Shown piece by piece: positions 1-6,008 of a DNA stretch of 14,833 bases (position 1 is the stretch's first letter; each line of letters opens with the position of its first letter). The translations under genes were made by a program, and so were the position numbers. Under the pieces are notes generated by a model. It did no database searches. It saw nothing but the letters and a program-made list of their open reading frames with translations, and was not told the origin of the DNA. The DNA comes from CAZDIO01 sp964505555. GTDB taxonomy: Bacteria > Bdellovibrionota_C > UBA2361 > SZUA-149 > CAZDIO01. Where the stretch lies: assembly GCA_964505555.1 (NCBI GenBank), contig CAZDIO010000016.1:1-14833 (forward strand), given 5' to 3'.

Positions 1-19
1 CCCCCCCCCCCCCCCCCCC
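1..19. repeat. Poly-C homopolymer at window edge
   Basis: The first 19 bases are all C, followed by a short G6 run at 26-31. A homopolymer of this length exactly at a sequence end is typical of a contig terminus, where poly-G read tails from two-colour sequencing are assembled. I treat it as a probable assembly artefact. Bases 32-85 hold only AT-rich sequence (around 38-49) upstream of the first gene, and no promoter can be defended because its -35 region would fall in the artefact. Confidence 0.6.
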
Positions 20-85
20 ACGACAGGGGGGCCCTGCTATATATAAAATGGTATGGTTTTAGCAAGGTAATATTTCTGAGATTCC

Positions 86-1207
86 ATGGATAACATTACA
101 CATTCACTCGTAGGAAGTTTAATCGGTGTCGCTTGGGCAAAAGGTGATCGCACGAAGCGGCCCCTGATAGCTGCTTCAATTCTCTCAAACAATCTCCCCG
201 ATGCCGATTTTCTCTATGCTTCGCTTCTCTCTCATCCGTTTGGCTACCTCCTCCATCATCGAGGACATACCCACACAGTGATTGGAGCCGTCTTCTGTGG
301 TGTTCTTAGCTGGATAATTGTGAGCGTTATTTGTTGGGCAACGAGACGACCGCTGGATAAAAAAGCGCAGAGGAGTGTTCTTCTGATCTCGATTTTTGGC
401 GGACTTATACATATCACCCTGGATTGGTTTAATTCCTACGGTGTGCACCCGTTCTGGCCAATTGTAAATCGGTGGTACTACGGAGACACTATTTTCATTA
501 TTGAACCATTTCTTTGGATCACCTTATCACTTGCACTAGCCTCGCTAATGAATGCAAAATTTTATAGATTCATCGCCTCAATCCCAGCACTCCTTGGAAT
601 ACTATTGATTGTTTTTAGTGGCAGAGTCCCACCAACGATCATCATTGGGAGCGTTATTATTACATCGCTGTTTGTTTTGGGATTTAAAAGTGCTTCTCAA
701 AAAATACAGTCAAGAATTTGGCTTCTTCTTTCTTTTGGAGTTTTTATTGTCTTTTATATCAGCGGCCAACGTGCACAAGAAATGCTTGAAAAAAAACAAG
801 AAACAGGAGAGACGAGATTTGCTTCATTTGTAGCCCCCTCTCCAGCAAACCCCTTTTGTTGGACCGCTTTTCAGATGATTCGGAAGCAAGATACTATTGT
901 GTATCACCGAGAGCTTCTAGAACCTTTTCATCATTTTTTTTCTATAAACTGCGCTCAGTATTCTCTTCATCAAATAGAGACAGAGACTTTGCCTTATTCA
1001 ACATTTAAAGAGCTTACTAACAATTGCCGGTGGAGAGCATTTCTTCGATTTGCAAGAGTTCCTAGTGTTACTTCCTGCTCACAAGAAACCTGCACAGCAG
1101 ATCTGCGTTTTTCTAGAAATGGAAGGCAAAACTTTACGGTTTATCCACTAGAAGGAACATGTCCAACAGAGATTCCGCCCTGGGAGCCGCCAATTCTCGA
1201 TCCCTAG
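86..1207 (+). CDS. YdjM/DUF457-type membrane-bound metal-dependent hydrolase
   Basis: A polytopic inner-membrane protein of 373 aa. The N-terminal half shows the metal-ligand pattern of the YdjM/DUF457 family: H6 in DNITHSL, D39 and D41 in NLPDAD, the HHRGHTHT block (57-64), then H109, D113 and H121 in a GGLIHITLDW...GVHPFWP stretch. Hydrophobic segments lie around residues 66-85, 98-112 and 140-155, with three more between about 160 and 225. The C-terminal ~150 residues are soluble and contain several Cys, and I recognise no domain there. The family is annotated as metal-dependent hydrolase from conserved His/Asp residues; its substrate is not established, and E. coli YdjM is a LexA-regulated member. 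The ATG at 86 fits the family N-terminus (MDNITHS). No good ribosome binding site is visible. It is separated from higBA by 70 bases and is probably an independent unit. Confidence 0.85.
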   Translation: MDNITHSLVGSLIGVAWAKGDRTKRPLIAASILSNNLPDADFLYASLLSHPFGYLLHHRGHTHTVIGAVFCGVLSWIIVSVICWATRRPLDKKAQRSVLLISIFGGLIHITLDWFNSYGVHPFWPIVNRWYYGDTIFIIEPFLWITLSLALASLMNAKFYRFIASIPALLGILLIVFSGRVPPTIIIGSVIITSLFVLGFKSASQKIQSRIWLLLSFGVFIVFYISGQRAQEMLEKKQETGETRFASFVAPSPANPFCWTAFQMIRKQDTIVYHRELLEPFHHFFSINCAQYSLHQIETETLPYSTFKELTNNCRWRAFLRFARVPSVTSCSQETCTADLRFSRNGRQNFTVYPLEGTCPTEIPPWEPPILDP

Positions 1208-1255
1208 GATTCCCGGTTGAGTAATAGCTATTTTCGTCTGTTGCTGAGATTATCG

Positions 1256-1268
1256 TGTTATGATAACA
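1256..1268. promoter_or_regulatory. Palindrome upstream of higB, candidate HigA operator
   Basis: TGTTAT-G-ATAACA is a perfect 6-bp inverted repeat around one central base, ending 9 bases before the higB ATG. A partly overlapping pair, TTATC (1250-1254) and GATAA (1262-1266), adds further symmetry. HigA-type antitoxins bind palindromes at their own promoters and autorepress. This site also covers the place where a ribosome binding site would sit. The operator role is inferred from position and symmetry only. Confidence 0.45.
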
Positions 1269-1277
1269 TAGCGACAG

Positions 1278-1565
1278 ATGATTCGCTCGTTTAAACACCA
1301 ACTCGCTGAAGATTTGTTTTTTGAACGAGCGACTGGTGCATCGAAACGTTTTCCAGCAGAGCTTCGAGAGATCGCAAAACGTAAACTTCAATACCTTAAT
1401 GCAGCTGCTTCATTGCTCGATCTTCGATCTCCTCCAGGTAATCGTCTCGAAAGATTAAAAGGGCGCCGTAAGGGACAATTTTCCATTCGTATCAACGATC
1501 AATGGCAAATTGTTTTTCGTTGGGAAAATGGAGTAAGGGACGTAGAAATAATTGACTATCATTAA
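1278..1565 (+). CDS. higB: HigB-family toxin (RelE superfamily mRNA interferase)
   Basis: A small basic protein of 95 aa matching HigB toxins along its whole length: N-terminal MIRSFKH, a helical Arg/Lys-rich middle, then an LKGRRKGQFSIRIN core leading to WQIVFRW and the characteristic ending VEIIDYH. HigB proteins bind the ribosome and cleave translated mRNA. The K-G-x-R/K-x-G-x-(W/F) basic patch and the terminal DYH are the recognisable family signature. The gene precedes its antitoxin, the usual HigBA order and the reverse of most type II systems. Its TAA stop (1563-1565) lies inside the antitoxin's ribosome binding site (TAAGGA), which implies translational coupling. The upstream ribosome binding site is weak and a palindrome lies just before the start. 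The length is normal (about 92-100 aa), so the gene appears intact. Confidence 0.93.
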   Translation: MIRSFKHQLAEDLFFERATGASKRFPAELREIAKRKLQYLNAAASLLDLRSPPGNRLERLKGRRKGQFSIRINDQWQIVFRWENGVRDVEIIDYH

Positions 1566-1575
1566 GGAAACACGA

Positions 1576-1839
1576 ATGAGACCATCAAATCCTATTCATC
1601 CAGGTGAGATGCTACTAGAGGAATTTTTAATTCCAAAAGGGATCTCTCAACGTGCCTTTGCGGAAAAAATTGGATGGACCCCAGCAAAGTTAAACGAACT
1701 CATTAAAGGCAAGCGTGGAATAACAGCCGACACGGCACTCGATCTGAGTGACATATTAAAAACTACGCCTGAAGTTTGGCTGAACCTTCAGATGTATTTT
1801 GATCTCGCCGTCGCTGAAGAACGAAGACGACGTGCATAA
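1576..1839 (+). CDS. higA: HigA-family antitoxin (XRE-type helix-turn-helix)
   Basis: An 87-aa DNA-binding antitoxin that should neutralise HigB and autorepress the operon. It opens with the family hallmark NPIHPGEMLLEEFLIP, followed by an XRE helix-turn-helix around residues 22-60 (ISQRAFAEKIGWTPAKLNELIKG, then the TADTALDLSDIL helix) and the typical PEVWLNLQMYFDL segment. I chose ATG 1576 because TAAGGA (1563-1568) sits 7 bases upstream. A TTG at 1552 would extend the frame by 8 residues but lacks a ribosome binding site and the extra residues are not family-like. It is convergent with rpiA, with only 21 bases between stop codons and no hairpin terminator. Confidence 0.93.
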   Translation: MRPSNPIHPGEMLLEEFLIPKGISQRAFAEKIGWTPAKLNELIKGKRGITADTALDLSDILKTTPEVWLNLQMYFDLAVAEERRRRA

Positions 1840-1860
1840 CACAAACTGATCATGAGAGCG

Positions 1861-2559
1861 CTATACAGCAATTTCCCTCACTTCCTTACCTTTTCGCATT
1901 CTCGCCCAGATTCCGTCTTTTCGCTGAACGAGCACTTCTGGATTAAATCCAAAGAACAGGCCGCTCTCAACAACACCGGGGATGATTTTAATTTCCTTCT
2001 CTAACTCTTCTCCTATCTGCGAAAAACGAACATCGAGAACAAAATTATTATGCTCCGTAATCACTGGGCCATATTTTTCAGTAGACATTCTGAGTTTTAT
2101 CTCTTTTGCGCCCAATGCAGGTAATTGAGTTTGTACTAACGATACCGCTTCAGGAATAATTTCTATCGGCACTGGGAATTTCGTTCCTAAGATTTTTACA
2201 AGCTTCTCTTCAGAAACAATTACAACAAATGAGGCGGCACGTTTGGCGATGATTTTTTCATTCAACATCGCGGCTCCCCGACCTTTAATCATTTGTAAAT
2301 TATCATCCACCTCATCAGCTCCATCAAACGCCCAGTCGATCGGAGTTGAAGTTAATGGAGAGAGGACAGTAATTCCAGCTTCAGAGGCAAGTAACGCGGT
2401 ACGACTTGAAGTGGGGACGCCAAAAACGGTAAGCTTCTCAGCACGAATTCTCGCTCCAATCTCAAGAAGGGCGGCTTCTACCGTGCTTCCGGAACCAAGA
2501 CCGATTACCTCGCCACTTTTTATTCGTGAAGCAATTACTTTTCCAAGGGAATTTTTCAT
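1861..2559 (-). CDS. rpiA: Ribose-5-phosphate isomerase A
   Basis: A cytoplasmic enzyme of the non-oxidative pentose phosphate pathway that interconverts ribose 5-phosphate and ribulose 5-phosphate. It is full length at 232 aa (E. coli RpiA is 219). The phosphate-binding loop GLGSGSTV is at 20-27, FGVPTSS at 46-52, and FDGADEVD at 78-85. D79, D82, K92 (in MIKGRGAA) and E101 (in NEKII) align, with a constant offset of two, to the catalytic D81, D84, K94 and E103 of the E. coli enzyme. The C-terminal GVVESGLFFGF block is also typical. The start MKNSLGKVIASRI fits the family. No clear ribosome binding site is visible upstream on the minus strand. The gene diverges from the envelope operon starting at 2728. 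Confidence 0.97.
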   Translation of the reverse strand: MKNSLGKVIASRIKSGEVIGLGSGSTVEAALLEIGARIRAEKLTVFGVPTSSRTALLASEAGITVLSPLTSTPIDWAFDGADEVDDNLQMIKGRGAAMLNEKIIAKRAASFVVIVSEEKLVKILGTKFPVPIEIIPEAVSLVQTQLPALGAKEIKLRMSTEKYGPVITEHNNFVLDVRFSQIGEELEKEIKIIPGVVESGLFFGFNPEVLVQRKDGIWARMRKGKEVREIAV

Positions 2560-2658
2560 AGAAAATGAGACTATTAAACGAACTTAATAAACGCTCCCCT
2601 CTTAACACTTATTGACAAATTGGGTCAAAATAATACGCCCCCCCCACCCCATTGAGAC

Positions 2659-2688
2659 AAACAACCTCAGTTCAGAGGTGGGTTGTTT
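2659..2688 (+). promoter_or_regulatory. Leader hairpin upstream of envelope operon, possible attenuator
   Basis: Within the 168-base gap between the divergent rpiA and the 2728 gene, AAACAACC (2659-2666) pairs with GGTTGTTT (2681-2688), an 8-bp stem ending in a short T run (2686-2689). The ACC of the left arm could instead pair in ACCTC/GAGGT (2664-2668 with 2675-2679), so two mutually exclusive folds exist. A C8 tract lies just upstream at 2638-2645. No gene upstream is transcribed in this direction, so a terminator here would act as an attenuator; it may also be a neutral hairpin. Confidence 0.3.
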
Positions 2689-2727
2689 TAGCAAAGACGA
2701 AGTGGTAAACAGGAAAAAATTCTCACT

Positions 2728-3153
2728 ATGGCTTATCTTATCCGGCATTGTATCTTTATTTTTTTGATCATCCTTTCTTGGAGTAGCTTCACTTCTGCTG
2801 CGGAAAAACAATCAACCGACATCCCAATTCAGGAAAATAAGATCATTAAACTCACCGATCGTGGCATTGTCCCCTCATCGCTAACGATGAAGGTAGAAGA
2901 TAGTATTATCTTTCTCCTTAACGACACCACAGATTCTCTCGCTACTCTGGCAATAGATTTTGGTGAAAAAAAGACTCATTGTGCTTCGTCAAATTTAACC
3001 ATCGTTCGAAATGGCGTCATTCAATCTGCAAGACCTTTTGGTCCACGCGATTTCGCCACGACTTGCTTTCATGAAAAAGGCACCTACCCCTACACCATCT
3101 ATGGCTTGAAACAAAAACCAAAAGGCGTAACTGGAAATATTATCGTTGAGTAA
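2728..3153 (+). CDS. Exported cupredoxin-like protein without canonical copper ligands
   Basis: A 141-aa protein with a Sec signal peptide (hydrophobic 9-21, likely cleavage after the SAA near residue 25). The mature part reads as a cupredoxin beta-sandwich: VPSSLTMKVEDSIIFLLND (48-66) corresponds to the usual 'xPxxLxVKxGDxVxFxNxD' strand, and the closing KGTYPYTIYG...TGNIIVE (117-141) to the usual C-terminal hairpin. In copper-binding members that hairpin reads YxCxxH; here it is YPYTIYG, and the expected early His after the ND strand is absent. The remaining thiol and imidazole candidates are H84-C85 and C113-x-H115. The mature protein has just these two Cys, so a disulfide or a non-standard metal site is possible. 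It is first gene of an operon, 4 bases before the next start. AGGA at 2711 is a distant ribosome binding site. The fold assignment is moderate; the function is unknown. Confidence 0.7.
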   Translation: MAYLIRHCIFIFLIILSWSSFTSAAEKQSTDIPIQENKIIKLTDRGIVPSSLTMKVEDSIIFLLNDTTDSLATLAIDFGEKKTHCASSNLTIVRNGVIQSARPFGPRDFATTCFHEKGTYPYTIYGLKQKPKGVTGNIIVE

Positions 3154-3157
3154 TTCC

Positions 3158-4321
3158 ATGTTAAAAAACTTTATCTTTCTCCTCTTTCTTTTCACCTTTT
3201 CTTCTTGCTCGCCAAAAGTAACCTTAGCACCAGAAGTTAAAAATGAAATACCTCTTACCCTGGCTCTCTTACCGACACACTACCCAAGCGGTATTCAAAA
3301 AGAGCGTGTTGACTATCTTCATCAGGCGCTTGCTGCTGAATTACGAGCCAATAATTATGTGGTGCTTGAGCAAGCAATTACTTCCAAAATGTGTAGCAGC
3401 GAGAAATGTATCGAGCGAAAGCAGATCTCTGAACGTTTTGGAGTATCTGGGTTTGTTTCACTCGATATTCAATCGGTGTCTCGCAATAATTTTCTTGCCG
3501 GTTACTACAACGCTATTTCAGGAACATTAAAAATAAGCGACCTGAACAACATTGAGAAAGCGCGGGTTGAATACACCGAACAAGAAAAAGGGGGGCTTGT
3601 TTTTAATTCAGGACAAGTTTTTCAAGGAATCATCTCTCAGGTAAGAAACGCATCAAGCGAAAGAGAAGATTTTCTTGCTGATCGGTTTATAAAAAGCCTT
3701 GTTTCAGCACTTCCAAAGTTAACACCCCAAACAATTGCAAAACAGGAAACGGCGCTCGAGATCTCCGCTGTTGAAGTAAAGGAACTAAAACCCCGAGTCA
3801 ACCAGGTCTGCCTTCAAGGTCCTTCACAACAGATTGCGCTTCTTCGATATAATGGGCTCCGCTCAACTCTTCGAGAAGAGAGCCAAGGGCGATATTGTGG
3901 GATTTTCCGCTTCGATCTTGCCTCAGCTCGAGGCCCTCTTTCTGTAGAAATTCGCTCTCCATTTGGAGTCACTGCCACAAAAGAACTTTCACTAAAAAGC
4001 GTAAAACCCTGCGAGCTTGATGGTCGAGTAAAACTTGTTCGTGCTGATGGAAAAAACCGTCTGACCATTGAGTGCCTAGCGCTGACTCATCAAATGTCAG
4101 AAAGAAGCGATGCCCAATGCGAAAAAGGAGTTCTTAATTGCGATATTAATAAGTTTCTTGTGTACCGTTCAGATTCCGCGGCTGGACCATTTCAAAAAGT
4201 TGCCGAGATTACCAAACCCTCCTGGGTCGACATGATTCAATCTGCTGCTGCCTATTATGCCATTATTGCTATTGATCATACCGGGGCACAATCTGTTCCG
4301 ATTTCAGCCAGCTTTCATTAA
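3158..4321 (+). CDS. Lipoprotein with CsgG/TolB-N-like front and Ig/FN3-like tail
   Basis: A 387-aa lipoprotein of unknown specific function. Starting at ATG 3158 gives a textbook signal, MLKNFIFLLFLFTFSSC, with lipidated Cys17 and Ser at +2 (outer-membrane sorting by the E. coli rule). A TTG at 3146 would add four residues and overlap the upstream gene. Residues ~33-165 resemble the alpha/beta domain shared by CsgG, TolB-N and LpoB-type envelope proteins: LALLP strand, LHQALAAELRANNYVVLE helix-strand, then ISERFGVSGFVSLDI. C79 and C84 (MCSSEKC) fall where that family often has a Cys pair. Residues ~218-280 form an Ig-like segment (GRYCGIFRF...FGVTATKELSL). Residues ~333-383 look like fibronectin type III (LVYRSDSAAGPFQKVAEI ... 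YYAIIAIDHTGAQS). It is second of four operon genes. Domain calls are by eye. Confidence 0.7.
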   Translation: MLKNFIFLLFLFTFSSCSPKVTLAPEVKNEIPLTLALLPTHYPSGIQKERVDYLHQALAAELRANNYVVLEQAITSKMCSSEKCIERKQISERFGVSGFVSLDIQSVSRNNFLAGYYNAISGTLKISDLNNIEKARVEYTEQEKGGLVFNSGQVFQGIISQVRNASSEREDFLADRFIKSLVSALPKLTPQTIAKQETALEISAVEVKELKPRVNQVCLQGPSQQIALLRYNGLRSTLREESQGRYCGIFRFDLASARGPLSVEIRSPFGVTATKELSLKSVKPCELDGRVKLVRADGKNRLTIECLALTHQMSERSDAQCEKGVLNCDINKFLVYRSDSAAGPFQKVAEITKPSWVDMIQSAAAYYAIIAIDHTGAQSVPISASFH

Positions 4322-4334
4322 GAAGGAGTATGTA

Positions 4335-5354
4335 ATGATACAAACGAGAGCTCTATCAAAGTGGTTTTGTCTCTCCTTCGTTCTTTGCTCATTCGTACTC
4401 CACGGTTGTGCAAGAAAGATTCAACAAGAGCTTACTTTTAACCCCGCAGAGCCAATTCGTGTTGCAATTCTTCCCTTTGCTTATGTAAACAAAGAAGGAA
4501 AGATAGTTGAGTCCGATGCCGATCTTTTTATTGATAATATTCCAGGAGTTTCTTCGAAATTAAAAGAGAGTCCTCAAGAGTACGTCCAAAAACTTGTCCA
4601 TCGAGAACTTTCAAAATCCTCTCTCGATATTGTTCTTCCAGCATTAGTCAGCGCTCAGCTTTCGCATAACGGTTTTACAAAAAGTGATTTAACACTTAAT
4701 GCCGATAAAATTTTCTCAGCAGATCCAAAAGAGCTCTGTCAAAAGATTCTTCAGTGTGATGCCCTCCTGTATGGAAAAATCACCCGGTGGGAGCGTGGCT
4801 ACTACGGGGTACAAACAGTTCAAACGGTAGGAATCGAGTTAACTCTTATTTCTGCAACTGACAAAAAAGCTCTCTACCGAGGGGCCGTTGAGGATTCTGA
4901 CTCACGGGGTCTTACCAAGGGACCTACAGGTTTTTCTGATCTCGTAATCGCTCCGATCTCAGGTCTCGATAGTAAAATCATCTTAGAACTTACAGAAGAG
5001 GTTGTTTCAGAGCTTACCAAACCGCTTCTTGCAAAAAGCAGACCGGAGTTTCTACAATCTGCACCACCAGCAATCTTTGCTGCAAGTAGCGATGCAACAA
5101 ATGGAATGATCACTAGCGACTACCTGACAGTACTCCTCCTTGGCTCTCCAAATAAAACGGCTTCTTTTTCCCTTGGAAGAGAGATCGAAAATATTCCGAT
5201 GGAGGAAAAAGATCCTGGTCACTATATCGGTGAGTTTTACCGACTCCCAACGGATCGGTTTAACGACCTTCCTGTTTTTGTTTCCCTTACCGATGAATAC
5301 GGAAGGGCTACAAAAAGACAGGTTGGATATAAAACTCTAAGCCTTTCTCGATAG
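4335..5354 (+). CDS. Outer-membrane lipoprotein, GNA1162/DUF799-like
   Basis: A 339-aa lipoprotein. ATG 4335 has an excellent ribosome binding site (AGGAG, 4324-4328, 6 bases away) and gives a signal ending VLHGC with Cys25, then Ala. Residues ~35-225 follow the GNA1162/DUF799 and CsgG-like pattern: IRVAILPFAYV strand, a VHRELSKSSLDIV helix-strand, the LCQKILQCDALLYGKITRWERGYYG block, and TVGIELTLISATDKKALYRGAV, followed by a helix of the IILELTEEVVSEL type. Family members are periplasm-facing outer-membrane lipoproteins, often neighbours of CsgG-like proteins; no enzymatic role is known to me. Residues ~250-335 form an Ig-like domain (TVLLLGSP...GHYIGEFYRL...VFVSLTDEYGRATK) that resembles the corresponding segment of the preceding lipoprotein. 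It lies 13 bases after that gene and overlaps the next by one base. Confidence 0.75.
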   Translation: MIQTRALSKWFCLSFVLCSFVLHGCARKIQQELTFNPAEPIRVAILPFAYVNKEGKIVESDADLFIDNIPGVSSKLKESPQEYVQKLVHRELSKSSLDIVLPALVSAQLSHNGFTKSDLTLNADKIFSADPKELCQKILQCDALLYGKITRWERGYYGVQTVQTVGIELTLISATDKKALYRGAVEDSDSRGLTKGPTGFSDLVIAPISGLDSKIILELTEEVVSELTKPLLAKSRPEFLQSAPPAIFAASSDATNGMITSDYLTVLLLGSPNKTASFSLGREIENIPMEEKDPGHYIGEFYRLPTDRFNDLPVFVSLTDEYGRATKRQVGYKTLSLSR

Positions 5355-5905
5355 TGATTAAAAAAAGCTCCCTTCTCTTAACCTTTCTTTTTGCATTCTT
5401 TGTAAACGGTTGTGGTGCACGCTCAACTGCGGTGTCTCACCCTGCTCTCTCTCTGCAGAGTTTCCCCAATTTTCAATTTTACGACCTCAAGGAGAAGAAA
5501 CAAAAAAAATTAGCTGACTACCGTGGGCAGATAGTAATGCTCCACTTTTGGGCCACCTGGTGCGTTCCCTGTTTACATGAGCAACAGATTCTAGAAAATG
5601 TGCATACGGCGTTAGGAGATGAAGAATTTGAAGTTATGAGCATTGCCATTGATGATTCACTTCCACGACTCAAGAAGTTTTTTGAAGAAACAAGGCAAAG
5701 TTTTTCCTTTGGCGTCGATACTACCGGCGAAGCAAAAGAGCGGTATCAAGTTTCAAGCCTTCCCCTCACCGTATTTGTGGGGAAAAACGGCGAGAGCTTG
5801 CAGATAAAAGATCCTTTAACAGGGGAAGTTGTTACCCGAGTTAATGGATCACGAGAATGGGACACAAAACAGGGCTCAGCAAGCTTAAGAGCGCTTCTAA
5901 AATAG
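5354..5905 (+). CDS. TlpA/ResA-type thioredoxin-fold lipoprotein
   Basis: A 183-aa envelope thiol-disulfide protein. The signal FAFFVNGC puts the lipidated Cys at residue 20, with Gly at +2. The thioredoxin fold follows: a DLKEKKQKKLADYRGQIVMLHFWA lead-in and the active site W69-C70-V-P-C73, which is the TlpA/ResA form. The cis-Pro loop is SSLPLTVFVG, and a Gly-Asn/GKNGE turn follows as in this family. ResA/TlpA proteins reduce or isomerise disulfides, classically in apocytochrome c or copper-site maturation. The GTG start overlaps the previous stop (TAGTG) and has no ribosome binding site of its own, so it depends on coupling. It is the last gene of the envelope operon. The neighbouring cupredoxin-like protein (two mature Cys) and first lipoprotein (C79/C84) are plausible clients; this is inference. 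Confidence 0.88.
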   Translation: MIKKSSLLLTFLFAFFVNGCGARSTAVSHPALSLQSFPNFQFYDLKEKKQKKLADYRGQIVMLHFWATWCVPCLHEQQILENVHTALGDEEFEVMSIAIDDSLPRLKKFFEETRQSFSFGVDTTGEAKERYQVSSLPLTVFVGKNGESLQIKDPLTGEVVTRVNGSREWDTKQGSASLRALLK

Positions 5906-5920
5906 ATCTCCCGACACCGG

Positions 5921-5962
5921 GCTTGTCGTTTCGACCGAGCGCTCCAGCCTGAAACGACAAGC
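5921..5962. repeat. REP-like hairpin between convergent genes
   Basis: GCTTGTCGTTTC (5921-5932) and GAAACGACAAGC (5951-5962) form a perfect 12-bp stem around an 18-base loop that itself contains the palindrome GAGCGCTC. It starts 15 bases after the TlpA stop. There is no T run, so it is not a standard terminator. Together with the hairpin at 12952-13009 it has the frame CTTGTC-(A/G)TT-(G/T)CG ... GACAAG, as expected of members of a dispersed REP-like family. Bases 5963-6008 hold only a weak GCCTC/GAGGC repeat. Confidence 0.7.
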
Positions 5963-6008
5963 ATCAAGCCTCGTTAAGGAGGCGATTGGCTCCTGCGTTT
6001 AGTGAACC

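Noticed and set aside
1..19. Biological poly-C tract
   Set aside because: It sits exactly at the sequence edge, which points to an assembly or read-tail artefact.
1552..1575. TTG start extending higA by 8 residues
   Set aside because: The extra residues are not family-like, and ATG 1576 has a well-placed TAAGGA site.
2612..2636. Perfect -35 TTGACA (2612-2617) with TAATAC (2631-2636) as a promoter for the envelope operon
   Set aside because: The spacer is only 13 bases and nothing -10-like occurs at 16-18 bases, so I did not annotate a promoter.
5921..5962. Bidirectional terminator between the convergent genes
   Set aside because: The hairpin is perfect but has no T run on either side; the REP-like reading, supported by the second hairpin, explains it better.
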